Positions 46,274 through 57,529 of a DNA stretch of 64,000 nucleotides are shown here, in pieces; position 1 is the first letter of the stretch; each line of letters opens with the position of its first letter. The DNA comes from Epiperipatus broadwayi (lineage: Eukaryota; Onychophora; Udeonychophora; Euonychophora; Peripatidae). The position numbers and the translations under genes are program-made. The DNA is taken from the NCBI GenBank assembly GCA_028023455.1, contig JAQFVV010012402.1:13820483-13884482 (forward strand), in the 5' to 3' direction. The notes beneath the pieces are model-generated. The model was not told where the DNA came from, ran no database searches, and saw nothing but the letters and a program-made list of their open reading frames with translations.

Positions 46274-47930
46274 TAGCCAATTCTTAAATAAATCAATAAA
46301 GCAGCTCAAATATTTAAACAAAATGTGTTTGAACAATTAAATGAAAAAGTTATATCATTTAACAATGAGTGTTGCCTTTGCTACAAATTATTGGCCTTTA
46401 ATTGGTTTATTTAAGCAATAACTGCAATGATGTGATTTGCATATGATAAATAGTTAGCTATTACTATGATTTAATATATATACATTGACAAAGGCAAATG
46501 TTTTAAAGTCAATTTCCTATTTTTATTATACTTTGTATATTAAATTCCAAAGGTAACTTTTCATTATTGGTTTATCCCATTATCCTTGATATTATTTTTC
46601 ATAGTTTAAATGTCTTAGTAAAATTATTCATCTGTAACTCACTTGAATTAACTCTGATCTGTATGAGTTCAAATGTTCCACTTTTGTGCCTTATTTATCC
46701 AAATACTTTAGTTTCTTAATTGTTTAGTTTTGGATAATGATGATAAATGCAATAAAATAAAATACTCAATGCTTATAAAGTGTAATACATTCCTTTACCA
46801 ATAGTGGAAGTTTAATTATAATACAATCTTATAGTCATCTGATCGATTCAGATTAATTTGATGTTTTTATTGAACCGATCAAGTTTCCCTTTTGAATTCC
46901 AAACATTGATAAACTCTTTGAAAAAGCTCCAATTTCTTATAATGAGAAAATATCACAATATTCCCTATTTGAAATAAAGACTCCATCTGTCATACTTCGT
47001 TGCTATCTGGTTACAGACACAATATTATTAAACATAAACAGCTTTCATGCATGAAGATGTAGATAAAATGTAACATTTTCATTTAACTGCCATGGTATAT
47101 AAAAAAGAAACGTGATCAGCTCCTTGCCTCCAGTAAAATCTTTAACGACACCTGGTCTTTAACTGCTTTATCCTTTTCCTGATTATTAACTTCCATCTAC
47201 CCAGCATTATAAATTATGTAATTTTAAAAAAAAGTATTCATGTTTATATTAAAAATGTTAATACCATTAAACAAGTTCTTAACTTCTCATATTCTACACA
47301 AAATTCTTCATTATACCCAACCACATAAGAGTATAACAATTGCGTTCTCATAACATAATCTAGCCAGATGGCAAACTGAATATTAATATAATCATGTTAT
47401 TGTACAATTTATTTATTTATTTTTCTTTTATCAGGATGTAATCACTATTTATTGTTAATAAATTTTTTGTTGAAATGAAAACTGTCATGGCATATTTTTA
47501 TCTTCTCCCTTATTTTTTTTCTCACTTTTCTTTATTGGAAATTGATCCATTGAACTAGATTAGAAGCAGTTCATCATTTTGACTCAATCTTTTAAAGACG
47601 TTATAAAAATTTAGCTCTGTTGAACATAAGATCATTATAAACTGAATACTACCCAGACTATTTCTGAATGAGATGTAATTCACAAAAAATCAAATGCTTG
47701 GATATGCACAACAGAAAATCCATTAAGATATGAAAAACAATAATCTGTTGTAAGTAAAAAAGTTGAATAGGATAACAAAAGTAAAATAAAGGAATTTAAA
47801 AGAACGAAAATTCTTAAAAAGAGAAAAATTGTTCCACATAGACTTTAGACTGGCTTGGATATATAGAAAGACAAATAAAGAATAGGGTGGACCACCCTTT
47901 TCTTGTTAAATTCTCTGTCTTGTATCTATG
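46274..47930. other. AT-rich non-coding stretch
   Basis: No recognisable gene or repeat. Confidence 0.5.
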
Positions 47931-47931
47931 A

Positions 47932-47990
47932 TCTGATTGGCTGTTATACTAATGAGCGCGAGAGGTCTGCAGTTTCTCTCAATTTAATTT
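47932..47990 (+). repeat. Dispersed repeat, copy 1 (other copy 49479-49530)
   Basis: CTGATTGGCTGTTATACTAA, TGAGCGCGAGAGGTCTGCAG, then TCTCTCAATTTAATTT. The copy at 49479 differs by a short deletion and a few substitutions. GAGCGCGAGAGG is unusually GC- and CpG-rich for this region. Element class unknown. Confidence 0.65.
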
Positions 47991-48230
47991 CAATACTGTT
48001 TGTGCTTTATAAAATAAATAAAATAAATATTATTTATTTTATAATTAAAATGATAAATTGTTTATATTATTAAACTATGCTGAATTATCATAATCAGATT
48101 CTTTCAGTTTTATAACAGTTAATATTTAGAATTTGATAATTAAAAAAGTAATTAAAAAATAAGGATTCCAAGAGGAACCAATATTAAAAGGCAAATATTT
48201 ATTTAAAACGCACACTATTGGACTTTAAAA

Positions 48231-48497
48231 CAAGCAAAACTCTCCACACAGTAGTCCTAAGATCTAGTCACAGTGCTCTCAGAGTTAAGGCTCCTCACTG
48301 GCAAAATCCACAAGCTAGAAACTAGTCTGGGGATATTGGATGAATAGGCACTAGATAGGGATTTTACACACAAGCCTTCTGGCATCCATTGATTATTCTG
48401 GTTTGCACTGAGTGGCACTATTGTATGGAGAGTTTTGCCTGTTTTAATAAGTTATGAGCAAGCATAAGAAATGGTGATCATGTGATGTTTAGTGATT
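48231..48497 (+). mobile_element. Family H2 hammerhead element, full-length copy
   Basis: A 267-bp non-coding element with a 16-bp flanking duplication, CTATTGGACTTTAAAA (48215-48230) and CTATTGGATTTTAAAA (48498-48513). It starts CAAGCAAAACTCTCCACACA, has an inverted copy of that start near 48424-48440 (GGAGAGTTTTGCC), and ends GGTGATCATGTGATGTTTAG. The middle has the hammerhead-like segment 48292-48333. Sister copies lie at 20206-20534, 20735-20910, 24173-24260, 29874-30186, 51661-51727 and 55305-55423. The long duplication implies target-primed insertion like that of SINEs or PLEs. It codes for nothing, so it must borrow enzymes from another element. Confidence 0.85.
48292..48333 (+). ncRNA. 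Hammerhead-like motif, family H2
   Basis: Stem I TCCTCA (48292-48297) pairs with TGGGGA (48328-48333), six pairs with one U-G. The core reads CTGGCAA here (48298-48304), where sister copies at 20388, 25105 (minus) and 30040 have CTGATGA. Stem II is weak (best sister copies form AGC/GCT). GAAA is at 48318-48321, then CTAG and the GTC triplet ending at 48327. Stem III with its flanks is the palindrome ACTAGT. The family ancestor was probably a true hammerhead; this copy has lost its core. Confidence 0.5.
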
Positions 48498-48513
48498 TTC
48501 TATTGGATTTTAA

Positions 48514-49478
48514 AAAAATACTAATTTATATAAAAGCATCAACAAGTTTAAATTAAGATTAAGATAAAAACATGATCTTAAATAGTATCCTATGCATATA
48601 CTTGGTAAGTTTGTATGATACATATCAGAAATAGCTAGTCTGCATGCTTTAAGTGTTGTGGACCAAGTATTGATAATAATGAGGCTGACTGAATTGCTGA
48701 TAAATTTTAGTAATGCAATCATAATGACACTATAGGTTATAAATATGTGAGAACAAAAAAAACCTTTTACAATCAACATAATTTTCAATGTGATCTTTGA
48801 AGATAATAATATTCTTCATTTTAGTCTTAATGATTATTGATGAAAATGAATCAACTACCACAGAATATAAGAAAGTTTAATGCCATGAACATCTTTCTAA
48901 ATCTTTAGAAAGCATGTCCATAATAACATCTTTCTTTTTTGAATGCATAAATCCACAAACAATATGATTTCTGCAACTCTCAAAATTTTTGATATGCAGA
49001 TCATCTGATTTTGAGATAGTGTCTCAATCAAAATCATATTGGCATTTTCATAAATCTACGAGACAAGATCAAGTAAATAACATCCTCTTTATTATCATTC
49101 TATATGAAAGCGTAAAAGAAAAACTTTGGCAGGTCCACAAAAATTTGTGAAATAAAAAAGCAGGGTTGAATGGACAACACAGTAATAAAAATACCTGAAG
49201 GACGTTTGAAAGCATTTAGTAGATTTGAGTAGATGAAACTGTTAAATTAAAACCTTAATATCTGCATAAAAATACCCAAATCCATAAACATGAGTTCAAG
49301 AATTGCTTCTAATCTTTGGACTTACTGAAACAGTGCATAATACTACAAATCCAAATATGATAAAATGCTTAATAGTAAACCAATTTTATTTATCACATCT
49401 TTATCTTTGAAGAATAATTTTTTTTTCAAATTATCTCATGTAATGCAAGAGTAACGATTTGATCACTATTAATAACAC
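48514..49478. other. AT-rich non-coding stretch
   Basis: The minus frame 48510-48788 is open for 92 codons but is hydrophobic low-complexity sequence with no signature. Nothing else is visible. Confidence 0.5.
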
Positions 49479-49530
49479 CTGATTGGCTAATAAGCGCGAG
49501 AGGTTTGCAGTCTCTCAGTTTAATTTTAAA
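49479..49530 (+). repeat. Dispersed repeat, copy 2 (other copy 47932-47990)
   Basis: CCTGATTGGCTAATAAGCGC, GAGAGGTTTGCAGTCTCTCA, then GTTTAATTTT, the counterpart of 47932-47990 in the same orientation. Confidence 0.65.
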
Positions 49531-51436
49531 CCAGCAGAGTAAACTAAAGAGGACAAGTTATTTATTTAAGACTGAGTAAATATTATGAAGGATAATGCAA
49601 TAAAATTTCTTGATTGGACATCTTGTAACAATATAGGATGAGGCTGTGATAGAATGAAGGCTGGTTATTATTAGATTTTCTTATTATAAAAATGATTTAT
49701 TGGTTTAAATTTGCCAAACTGTAAAAATATATATATATTATAAACTGTTACTCATATTCATCAAATAGATATATGACTTAACCTTTTATACTAAATAGCA
49801 GTAATACCCAAAGATGTAACTAATTTGTAATTCAGTGTTAGAAGTGAAATACAAAAGAGGAGAATTTGAGAGGTTACCCAGGTATTTATAAAAGTTTTCA
49901 TATAGTTAAGGAAATTTACCTCTGAAATAGGTTATAATCACAAAATGAACTGAATATCCATTAATTAACTGGTATTAAGTTAATATATTTAAATTTACCT
50001 GATAGTATAAATTAGAATTTCTAATAATAAATTGATTTGTGACATTTATTATTGCGTAATTTGTTGAAGCAGATATTTCTTAGTAATTGTGTATAAATGT
50101 CTTTTTGTAAGATGTTGAAAAGTAGTACATATTGCTTAAGAAACAAAAGAATGACTGGTATTTACAGTACTATTAGTAAAGTATGAAGATTTCTCCATTT
50201 CTTGCCATGCATGTCTGAAACCTGCATAAATCTTTTTTGGATGAGATGTTGCTAGTAGAATTCGTCATATGATAACAGTTCTAGGTATGTGTGTATAAAT
50301 GTTTTGTGAATGTCTCACAAACATACTGACGGTTAATATGTATAGGAAATTTACTCTAGTTTCATAGAGGAGCCTTTTCAGCCAGATAATTGTGTGCTTA
50401 ATTTGAATAATATTATAATCTGAAAGTAAGCATGAAATATTGATGATGTGAATGTGAGTAAATATATTACTAGCAAATGAATAACCAATTGATAGTAAAA
50501 TTTGGACAAAAATTGCAATTTTTTTAAAATGTAAAGTAAACAACTATGTTTAATAATGATTTAAATGTAATCTAAGAGCATTAAATGCTTTTTTTTATAC
50601 TACTATCTACTTTTCTAAAAAACATGGGCAAACAAACTGAAAGCTTTCCAAATTGAGAATTGAAGTCATTCATTATTATATATAGTTTTATATTAGCAGC
50701 TTGAAGATATCCATCCTTATCAACTGAACACCAAACAATGAGGTAAATATAAAATAAAGAAAACAGAAATGAAAAAATTAGATTATTGTTCCAGTTATGT
50801 TATGTGATAGATAAATTATTTGCCACTTAAATTGACTCATGGAAAATATCAAGAACTTTTACTAGGAGGTAAATTCTTTCAATGGAATAAGATTATATCA
50901 GCGTTTGCATATCTGTAAGATGTCAAGATTATCATAAAATCTCTACCCTACCTGAATAAATCTAAAATGCTCCAAAATTGTTACTCTCCCTGTTTTTTTT
51001 TTTCAAAAAGTAATCTGCATGGCAACTGTCAATGGGAAAACTTGTCAAATTTATCTACAAAATTCTAGATTACAGAAAATTCTTAAGAATCTCAAAGATA
51101 AACTGCTTGCTTAATAGAATCATAGAACAAAAAGTTATTCCTCCTTAAACACATGTATTAAAAATTAATATAGTTGTAAAGGTAAACTTTATAATATATT
51201 TACAGGAGCATCTATCTAACATAAACATATAAAATATTTTTAAATCATATATTTACATATTTCAACTATTTCTTATTGAATGTGTTGGGATACTTAAACA
51301 CTTTTGTTACATTTGTATTTATATATTGGACTGTTTCCATCATTTAGTATGAGTAATGTCTTTAGAAAAAATTAACTTTATTTATATATTAATCTGTATG
51401 TTATTATTAACAGTTGGATGTATTTGGAATATTTAA
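49531..51436. other. AT-rich non-coding stretch
   Basis: The minus frame 50265-50543 (92 codons) has no domain signature. No repeat family is recognised. Confidence 0.5.
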
Positions 51437-51536
51437 ATAGAGTTAAATTTTTCTAAAGACATTCAATACTCATATTAGATGATGGAAATAGTCCAATATA
51501 TAAATATAACAAAAATATCATCATCACAAATCTTCA
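51437..51536 (+). repeat. Dispersed repeat, copy 2 (other copy 8247-8346)
   Basis: TAAATTTTTCTAAAGACATT, CAATACTCATATTAGATGAT, then GTCCAATATATAAAT, matching the first copy in the same orientation. The class is unknown. Confidence 0.7.
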
Positions 51537-51660
51537 GAAAAACATTTTGTTACATTTGTTTCAAAAATAAAAAGAATATAACATTGATCCATTATTCGCA
51601 GAAAACATTCTATTTGAAACATTTTAAAAATTCTGAAATTTATTTACGTATGCTTTTTTA

Positions 51661-51727
51661 CATAGAGGCTAAACTCTCCACACAGTAAGCAAAAAGAATG
51701 TCAATCATGTGATGTTTAGTGGTTTTA
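51661..51727 (+). mobile_element. Family H2 element, 67-bp deleted copy with 12-bp duplication
   Basis: Keeps the family start (GAGGCTAAACTCTCCACACA) and end (CAATCATGTGATGTTTAGTG) and nothing between. TATGCTTTTTTA flanks it at 51649-51660 and 51728-51739. Confidence 0.78.
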
Positions 51728-51739
51728 TATGCTTTTTTA

Positions 51740-52501
51740 ATGGTGGATCTTAATGATTGGAAATTTTAATAATTTGAAAAGACATACACCACTGAGAATG
51801 AAACACTAATACACTTAATGGTATTATATTACTTTTTGCTGGCTTAAAAATAGACTGATCTCTTAAATACAAATCCTTAGCAGATCTAAAATTATTCTTT
51901 AATATTTTCAATAAAAAAAAGAATAGAACTAGTATTCTTTCACTTGGCTGATATGATGCCAATTCATTTCACAGGCTAAATATATTTTCATGTTGTCAAA
52001 CTTCTGTGAGAAATGATGAAAAATGTCATACTGGAACCTTTAAGCATATAATCAATTTAATGCAAGATAAATGATAGTCTCTCAGGTGCTATTCAGCCTA
52101 TGGGTATCTCTAGTTTCCTAAAATATAACTTATAATTAGAAATTAGGGTTACTTGAATGCACAACTGCACATATATCACAATACAAAATCATTAAAATCA
52201 AGATAACAAGCCTAACAAAATTCTGACATATCTCGAGCAATTATAGTTTTGTTATGCTTAATATAACCAACCAAATTTAACAACTTGTTTCCTACTAAAT
52301 AGATCACATTTATATGATTTGTGTATTTAAACTATATATGTTAATTTGTATGTACCATTAGTCTATACCGATTAAAAAAATACATTGGGTTAATTTTAAA
52401 ATGTCAATTTGTAAATACTTCTATATGTTTTAAATAGAAATTTAGATGACATTATAACACTAGCCAAAAAACAAAATTTTACTAAAATTCTTTCATGACA
52501 A
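51740..52501. other. AT-rich non-coding stretch
   Basis: Nothing recognisable. Confidence 0.5.
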
Positions 52502-54243
52502 TGATTTCATCTATTAACAAGACTTTTTCAAATACATATTGAAATATATATTCTATAAATTTTGTTTAATAATTTAAAAATATGATATTATTGAGTGTGT
52601 TTAAAGTATTTTATTATCGTTAATTAAACACTATATGAATTCTTTATAAAAAAGTTAATTTTATAAAACTATAATTTACAAAGAAAGTTAATGTATTTTT
52701 ATAATTGTACAAAATATTTTGTATCAAAATCAATTTTGTTGTATTTAAAATATTAATCTGTAAAGAACTGATATTTTTAATTAAATATTTTGAATTATGA
52801 ACTGTGAAATCATTTATTGTTCTGTTGGTACTATGCCAAGAATAACTTCTTGCAAAACTCATTAATCACATGGACAGATTGGATCAACATTCTTTAAAAT
52901 TCATGATTTTACCCCAGAAGGCAGTCACAAATTTAAATGAATAATCTATTCTTCCATATTTTTATCAACAATGATAGAAATACTTTTGAAACCATCAATT
53001 GCTGCAAAAATTATTTTTTTCAACTTCATACAGGCCTATCTTATGTTTGTATATTTAAAAATGAATCGCCATAATGGACAAAATTGTCTGTTTCTTTTTA
53101 TTGCTTTTTATCAGTTTCTTCAAACAATTGCCAAAGAAAAACAACTTTACTGGTAAATAAATCATAATATAAAAAAGGCAATTTATAAATCTTGTATGAA
53201 ATATATTTTTTTAAAATAAACTTTCTGATAAATATTTTTCCTTATAAAACTTAATTACTAATAACTTATCAGTTCTAAACATTGTTTAAATTTACAATTT
53301 ATGATAAAATATGTATTTAAATTCATCTTTTCAAATATTCTATTGAAATACTCAAAATATAGTACAAAGGTGAAAAATAATAATTTATTCTTATTTATAA
53401 AATTATGCTGCCATATTTTGGTGCACAGTGTAAAATATATAATCTTTGTTATTTAAAGATAATTATTTATAATTTTAAGTTAATAATGATGAGATGGCCA
53501 ATTCTGCATGTATTGACAGTTTTGATATTGTGAATGAATGTATTTATTGCTATGGCTTCATTTATATGATTTAATTTTTAATAAATATTTTTTATGAGAA
53601 CATGTTGTTATAATTATATATTAATGAGTATAAATATAATGATAAATTAATATTGACATTATTAAAAATTTTATATACATGGTGTTAAGCATAGTTTCTC
53701 TTTTAATGCTGTTCCTTTAAATATTATTTTCAACATTGGGTTTGCCTTATTTTTATTAGGCATTTCACCTATTGTTTCCTCTTATGAGCCCTCAATATAT
53801 GGATTAATGGATTATTAACTATTTATAACAGTGATGGCTAGGTTTAGCTTGACAATATGATAACTTGTCAATCATGTATGCATTGGTTAATTCTATTATA
53901 TAAATTTAAATATTAATGGCTATTATATTATTTTTAAATAAATTTTGTTTATTAAATATAGATTTTATTTTATTGTTGATCATTACTTAATATAAATGTT
54001 ATATATATTATTACAAATGGGTATCTGATCTTTATGACTACTGGTCTATTTAAAAAAGAAAAACAATTTTGTATAGTTAGTAGGTTTATCTAAAGGTGTG
54101 ACTTTACTGATAAACTTAACTGCTTTTTTTAGGATTTGTTTTAATTAGAAATATTAAATAAGAATTTGTTATAAGAAGACTAGATTTATTATTTAGAAGT
54201 GCCTTCTGATGAAGTTACATGTCAAATTACTTTATCCATTACA
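52502..54243 (+). repeat. 5' LTR of element 2
   Basis: Aligns with 57530-59172 plus 61619-61682. Shared blocks include GGATCAACATTCTTTAAA (about 52880 and 57918), AATAACTTATCA / AATAACTTATTA (about 53265 and 58228) and AATTACTTTATCCATTACA at the end. AT-rich frames inside it (52644-52862, 52971-53156) are not genes. Confidence 0.8.
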
Positions 54244-54263
54244 GACAATATTTTTTCTAATTA

Positions 54264-54580
54264 ATGTCTTCCCAACATGGGGCTTCAATAACTTATACCC
54301 TGTGAGATAAGTGTAGTATTTTTGTTTAAGATTTGACATCCCAATTTTAGGAGTTTTGATAAATTTATACTCTGAGAAATAATAGTAGCATTCTTTTATA
54401 TCTTATTTACTTTCTATATGATTTACTATTATTTATTAGAGAAATTTTTTAAAGATTGTCATCAATGTGTAATGCTTGATATAATATAAAGGAATTGGAG
54501 ATATTTAAAAATATAAGAATTTTTTTAAGATTTTGACTTATCCAATGGTTGGGACTTGATAAATTTTACCTATTGGTTTT
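54264..54580 (+). repeat. Tandem primer-site-like repeats in the element 2 leader
   Basis: The first unit, TCTTCCCAACATGGGGCTTC at 54268, fits the tRNA-Lys-type primer site (TGGCGCCCAACGTGGGGCTC) after CpG decay and continues with ACCCTGTGAGATAAG, which resembles the antisense of the tRNA-Lys anticodon arm. Related units begin near 54344 (TGACATCCCAATTTTAGGAG), 54458 (TGTCATCAATGTG) and 54533 (TGACTTATCCAATGGTTGGG); the first three end in TTTAAGATT or AAAGATT. Spacing is about 75-115 bp. The first unit lies about 20 bp from the LTR end, farther than usual. Confidence 0.45.
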
Positions 54581-54915
54581 CATAACTTATATATATTACT
54601 TTTAATTAAATAAGATTAAAAAATCTAAGTATTAAAGAGTATAGTTTTTTCTTGGATTTAAAATAAAATAAAAGCCTTGAGATAGTTAATAAAGTTTAAT
54701 GATATTTTTTTATATATTTCAAAATATATTTTATGTCAATTTGGAAATTTTAAAATGTATTATCAATTTAAGTAGTAGTTTTAGTTGATGATTTTGATGA
54801 AAATAAGGTGTGTAATGATTAATTTATAGATTAAGAGATGAATAGAATCTATTTGGGGTTTGCATATATTTTTTTTAGAAAAAACTGATTAATAATTTTT
54901 AAATTTATTATATTA

Positions 54916-56160
54916 ATGAAGCAAAATTTAAGTGAAGATAGTGAGAAAGAGGGTAGTCAGGAAAATGAGATTGATAGTTTTAGTCCTGAGTCAGAGGTTG
55001 AATTAGTAAAACCAAAAAGTCTTGAGATAACCTTTAAGGAACCTCAGATTGTAATCAGAGAAAATAAACCTATAAAAATAGATGAGAAGAAAGAAGATTA
55101 TGGTACATTGAATATAGAAATACTCAAATGTTGGAAAGAATGGAACAAAAAAGGATGAAAATCTGCAGAGAATGAACAAATGAATGAAAATACACAACAG
55201 AATCAGCAGAAAATGGAACAGCATATGGATCAAATGAATAAAAATATTCAACAATTCTGGAGGGCTTTAGGATAGAAGAAAAAAATAGGAAAGGATAGAA
55301 TTAAAACAGGCAAAACTCAATATATGTATTGCCACACACTGCAAGCTAGAGTAATCAATGTTTTAATGTCTGTTTTAATAACAGTTATAAGCAAGCATAA
55401 GAAATGGTGATCATGTGATGTTTAAAGGATAGAATTAAGTGATAAAGTTCAAAAAGTAGGAGAATGGATTGACAAGTTAGAAGAAATAAATATAATATTG
55501 ACAGATTTTGAGGAAAAAGAAGCTAAAATAATTATTTTTAAAAAAAGAAATGGTAGATAGAATAGTTATAGTTAAAGAATCTAAACTTAATGTAGTTGTT
55601 GTTGATAAATGTAAACTTAATGTGGGTAAAATTGTGTCAGCTAGAAATAATTTAATCTATATAGGAGAATCTAAAATTGATGTGGAATTAATAGAAGAAT
55701 TTCAACATTACAAAATTGATAAAAGACATTGAAAACTATTGTAAAACTGATGCAATAGGTATTGAAGAATCTAAAATATATGTAGAAAATGATAAATTTA
55801 GATTTGATGATGCAATTATAAGAGAACCTAAAATTGATGATGTGATCATGTATGATTATGATATCAAAATGAAAATGCCAGAAGAGTTGAAAATCTATAC
55901 AGATACTATAATGGATATTGAAATTGTTACAGAAATTATTTTTGAGAAGAATAATTGTAAAGAGGCAAAAGTAGAGATATTCAATGAATTAGAATTTTTT
56001 AATAATGCTGTACACAAAAATATAGTGCCATACCTTTATAAAACTTCATACTGATGTAGAGATATCAGAGAATGAGATAATAAAAAATTTTAGTGGAAAA
56101 TATATTGGAATTTGTAGGTGAGAGTAATTATAATGAAGAGAATAATAGTGACAATAATCA
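54916..56160 (+). pseudogene. gag-like reading frame of element 2, broken
   Basis: Three open pieces follow each other. 54916-55158 is acidic (SEDSEKEGSQENEIDSFSPE) then Lys-rich; after a stop, Gln/Asn/Met-rich coiled-coil-like sequence follows (QQNQQKMEQHMDQMNKNIQQ, to about 55264). The family H2 insertion interrupts it at 55305-55423, after which it resumes (KVGEWIDKLEEINI). Then 55550-55732 and 55716-56054 overlap with a frame shift and carry a repeated motif of about 20-25 residues, with forms ESKLNV, CKLNVG, ESKIDV, ESKIYV and EPKIDD. The order (acidic N-terminus, coiled coil, repeats) suggests a structural gag-like protein. No zinc knuckle is seen. I do not recognise the family. Confidence 0.5.
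55305..55423 (+). mobile_element. Family H2 element, 119-bp deleted copy with 15-bp duplication
   Basis: Starts AACAGGCAAAACTC and ends GGTGATCATGTGATGTTT; the hammerhead-bearing middle is absent. AAAGGATAGAATTAA flanks it at 55290-55304 and 55424-55438, an exact 15-bp target-site duplication. It interrupts the gag-like frame of element 2 and so is younger than that element. Confidence 0.9.
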
Positions 56161-57502
56161 ACAATCTGAAGAAACAGGTTCCTACAATCACAAGGACATC
56201 TCATTTGCATTAGGAGATGTAATCTACCAATAAACATATGAAAAGTTACACTAAATCATTTCTTTAAGGAATGGGGTCAAAAGATATGAGTTAATCTTAA
56301 ATGGAAGAACAATATAATAAAATAACAATAAAGGAAATATTGTTCTTGGGTTTTCTTGCTAATAGTAATCCCATCTTGATTAAATGTTGGTAATCAAAAA
56401 TGTGCCACAATCCAAGAACAAGAAATTTGTGAAGCTTAGATGATTTTGTTATCACAAAGTACAAGGTCATATTGCAATTCTAATTGTGAATGTAGGGAGG
56501 GATCTTGTTACATTTCAAAGTAGCAAAAGTTTTCAAAATGATAAATATTTAGAGTTATTGTATAAAATAGAATTGTATGCTGTATGTGTAGATATTTTTA
56601 TAATGAAAATACAAGATTTTCAATTGTTCTCATTGAATTGAATCTTGTAAGAGAGGGCTTGGAAAATTAATCCATCATTTTTATATTTTAATAAAAAATA
56701 AAAGTATCATATTAGAAACACAATTTGTTTAATTGCAAGAGATTATTTATTTTATAGGTTATGTGAAAGCAGTTCAAATTATGTAGGTATAGCGAAGAAA
56801 TTTAGTTCTTGTCATTTGATAGATGATGGATGAGTAAATGCTACTTGTCTAATCTACAATGACAATAATTAAAAATTTTGATTTTACATGGTAATAAAAA
56901 TGTATTTGATTTTGATTCTTCATATCGTAAAGGTATTGCATGTTTATATAGGAGATATCTAGGTAAATCTATGGTAAAGATTAGAAATAAGTATAGATAT
57001 CAGAATACTGTATTTCTTTGAGATAAAAAAAATAAATGCATTAAATCTAAATGGCCAAATCAGCACGTAATTATTAGTTCACATAAGAGATGTTGAAAAC
57101 TAAAAATATAAATAATTATTATTTATATTTAAACTTAGTTTTTCTAATAATTAGTAAACTAATTGAGGTTGTCTATATCATTAGAATTTTAGTGAGTATT
57201 AAAAAAACTCATAATTATAAAGACTTGATTGATATTTTTTTATCAAAAATTAGACAGTCTATACTTTATATTTCCTTATTTTTTTATGTAGATAAATGTC
57301 TACATTTAATTGATTTTTTTAAATATTATGGATAAATATTTTTGTTTAATTATTTTATATTCGAGTTAATAATTAAAGTGACTCAGTAAGATATTAAGTT
57401 TTACTCAGTTCTGACTAGAACTTTCATACTATAAAAAAGTCAGGATTTTTTTTTTTTACTTAAGAATATAATAATTTTTAAGTGTAATAAAATTTATTTT
57501 TG
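56161..57502 (+). pseudogene. Internal 3' part of element 2, unrecognised decayed coding sequence
   Basis: Fragments such as KDISFALGDVIYQ (about 56195-56235) and a Lys/Ile/Tyr-rich open piece at 57090-57335 suggest former coding sequence in the same direction as the gag-like frame. Stops are frequent in all frames and no reverse transcriptase, RNase H, integrase or protease motif can be identified. It may be a mutated pol or an accessory frame. Confidence 0.35.
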
Positions 57503-57529
57503 TGAAAGGGGGGAGGGGGAATAATAAAA
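57503..57529 (+). other. Polypurine tract of element 2
   Basis: GAAAGGGGGGAGGGGGAATA followed by ATAAAA sits directly before the TGAT start of the 3' LTR. It is the expected primer for plus-strand DNA synthesis and is striking in such AT-rich DNA. Confidence 0.8.

Noticed and set aside
48510-50543. Minus-strand 92-codon frames at 48510-48788 and 50265-50543 as membrane proteins
   Set aside because: Hydrophobicity follows from AT-rich codons; no start context, splice signals or domain signature support them.
54916-57335. Domesticated host gene from a retroelement
   Set aside because: Interrupted by stops, a frame shift and an H2 insertion, and lying between matched LTRs; no intact coding sequence is preserved.
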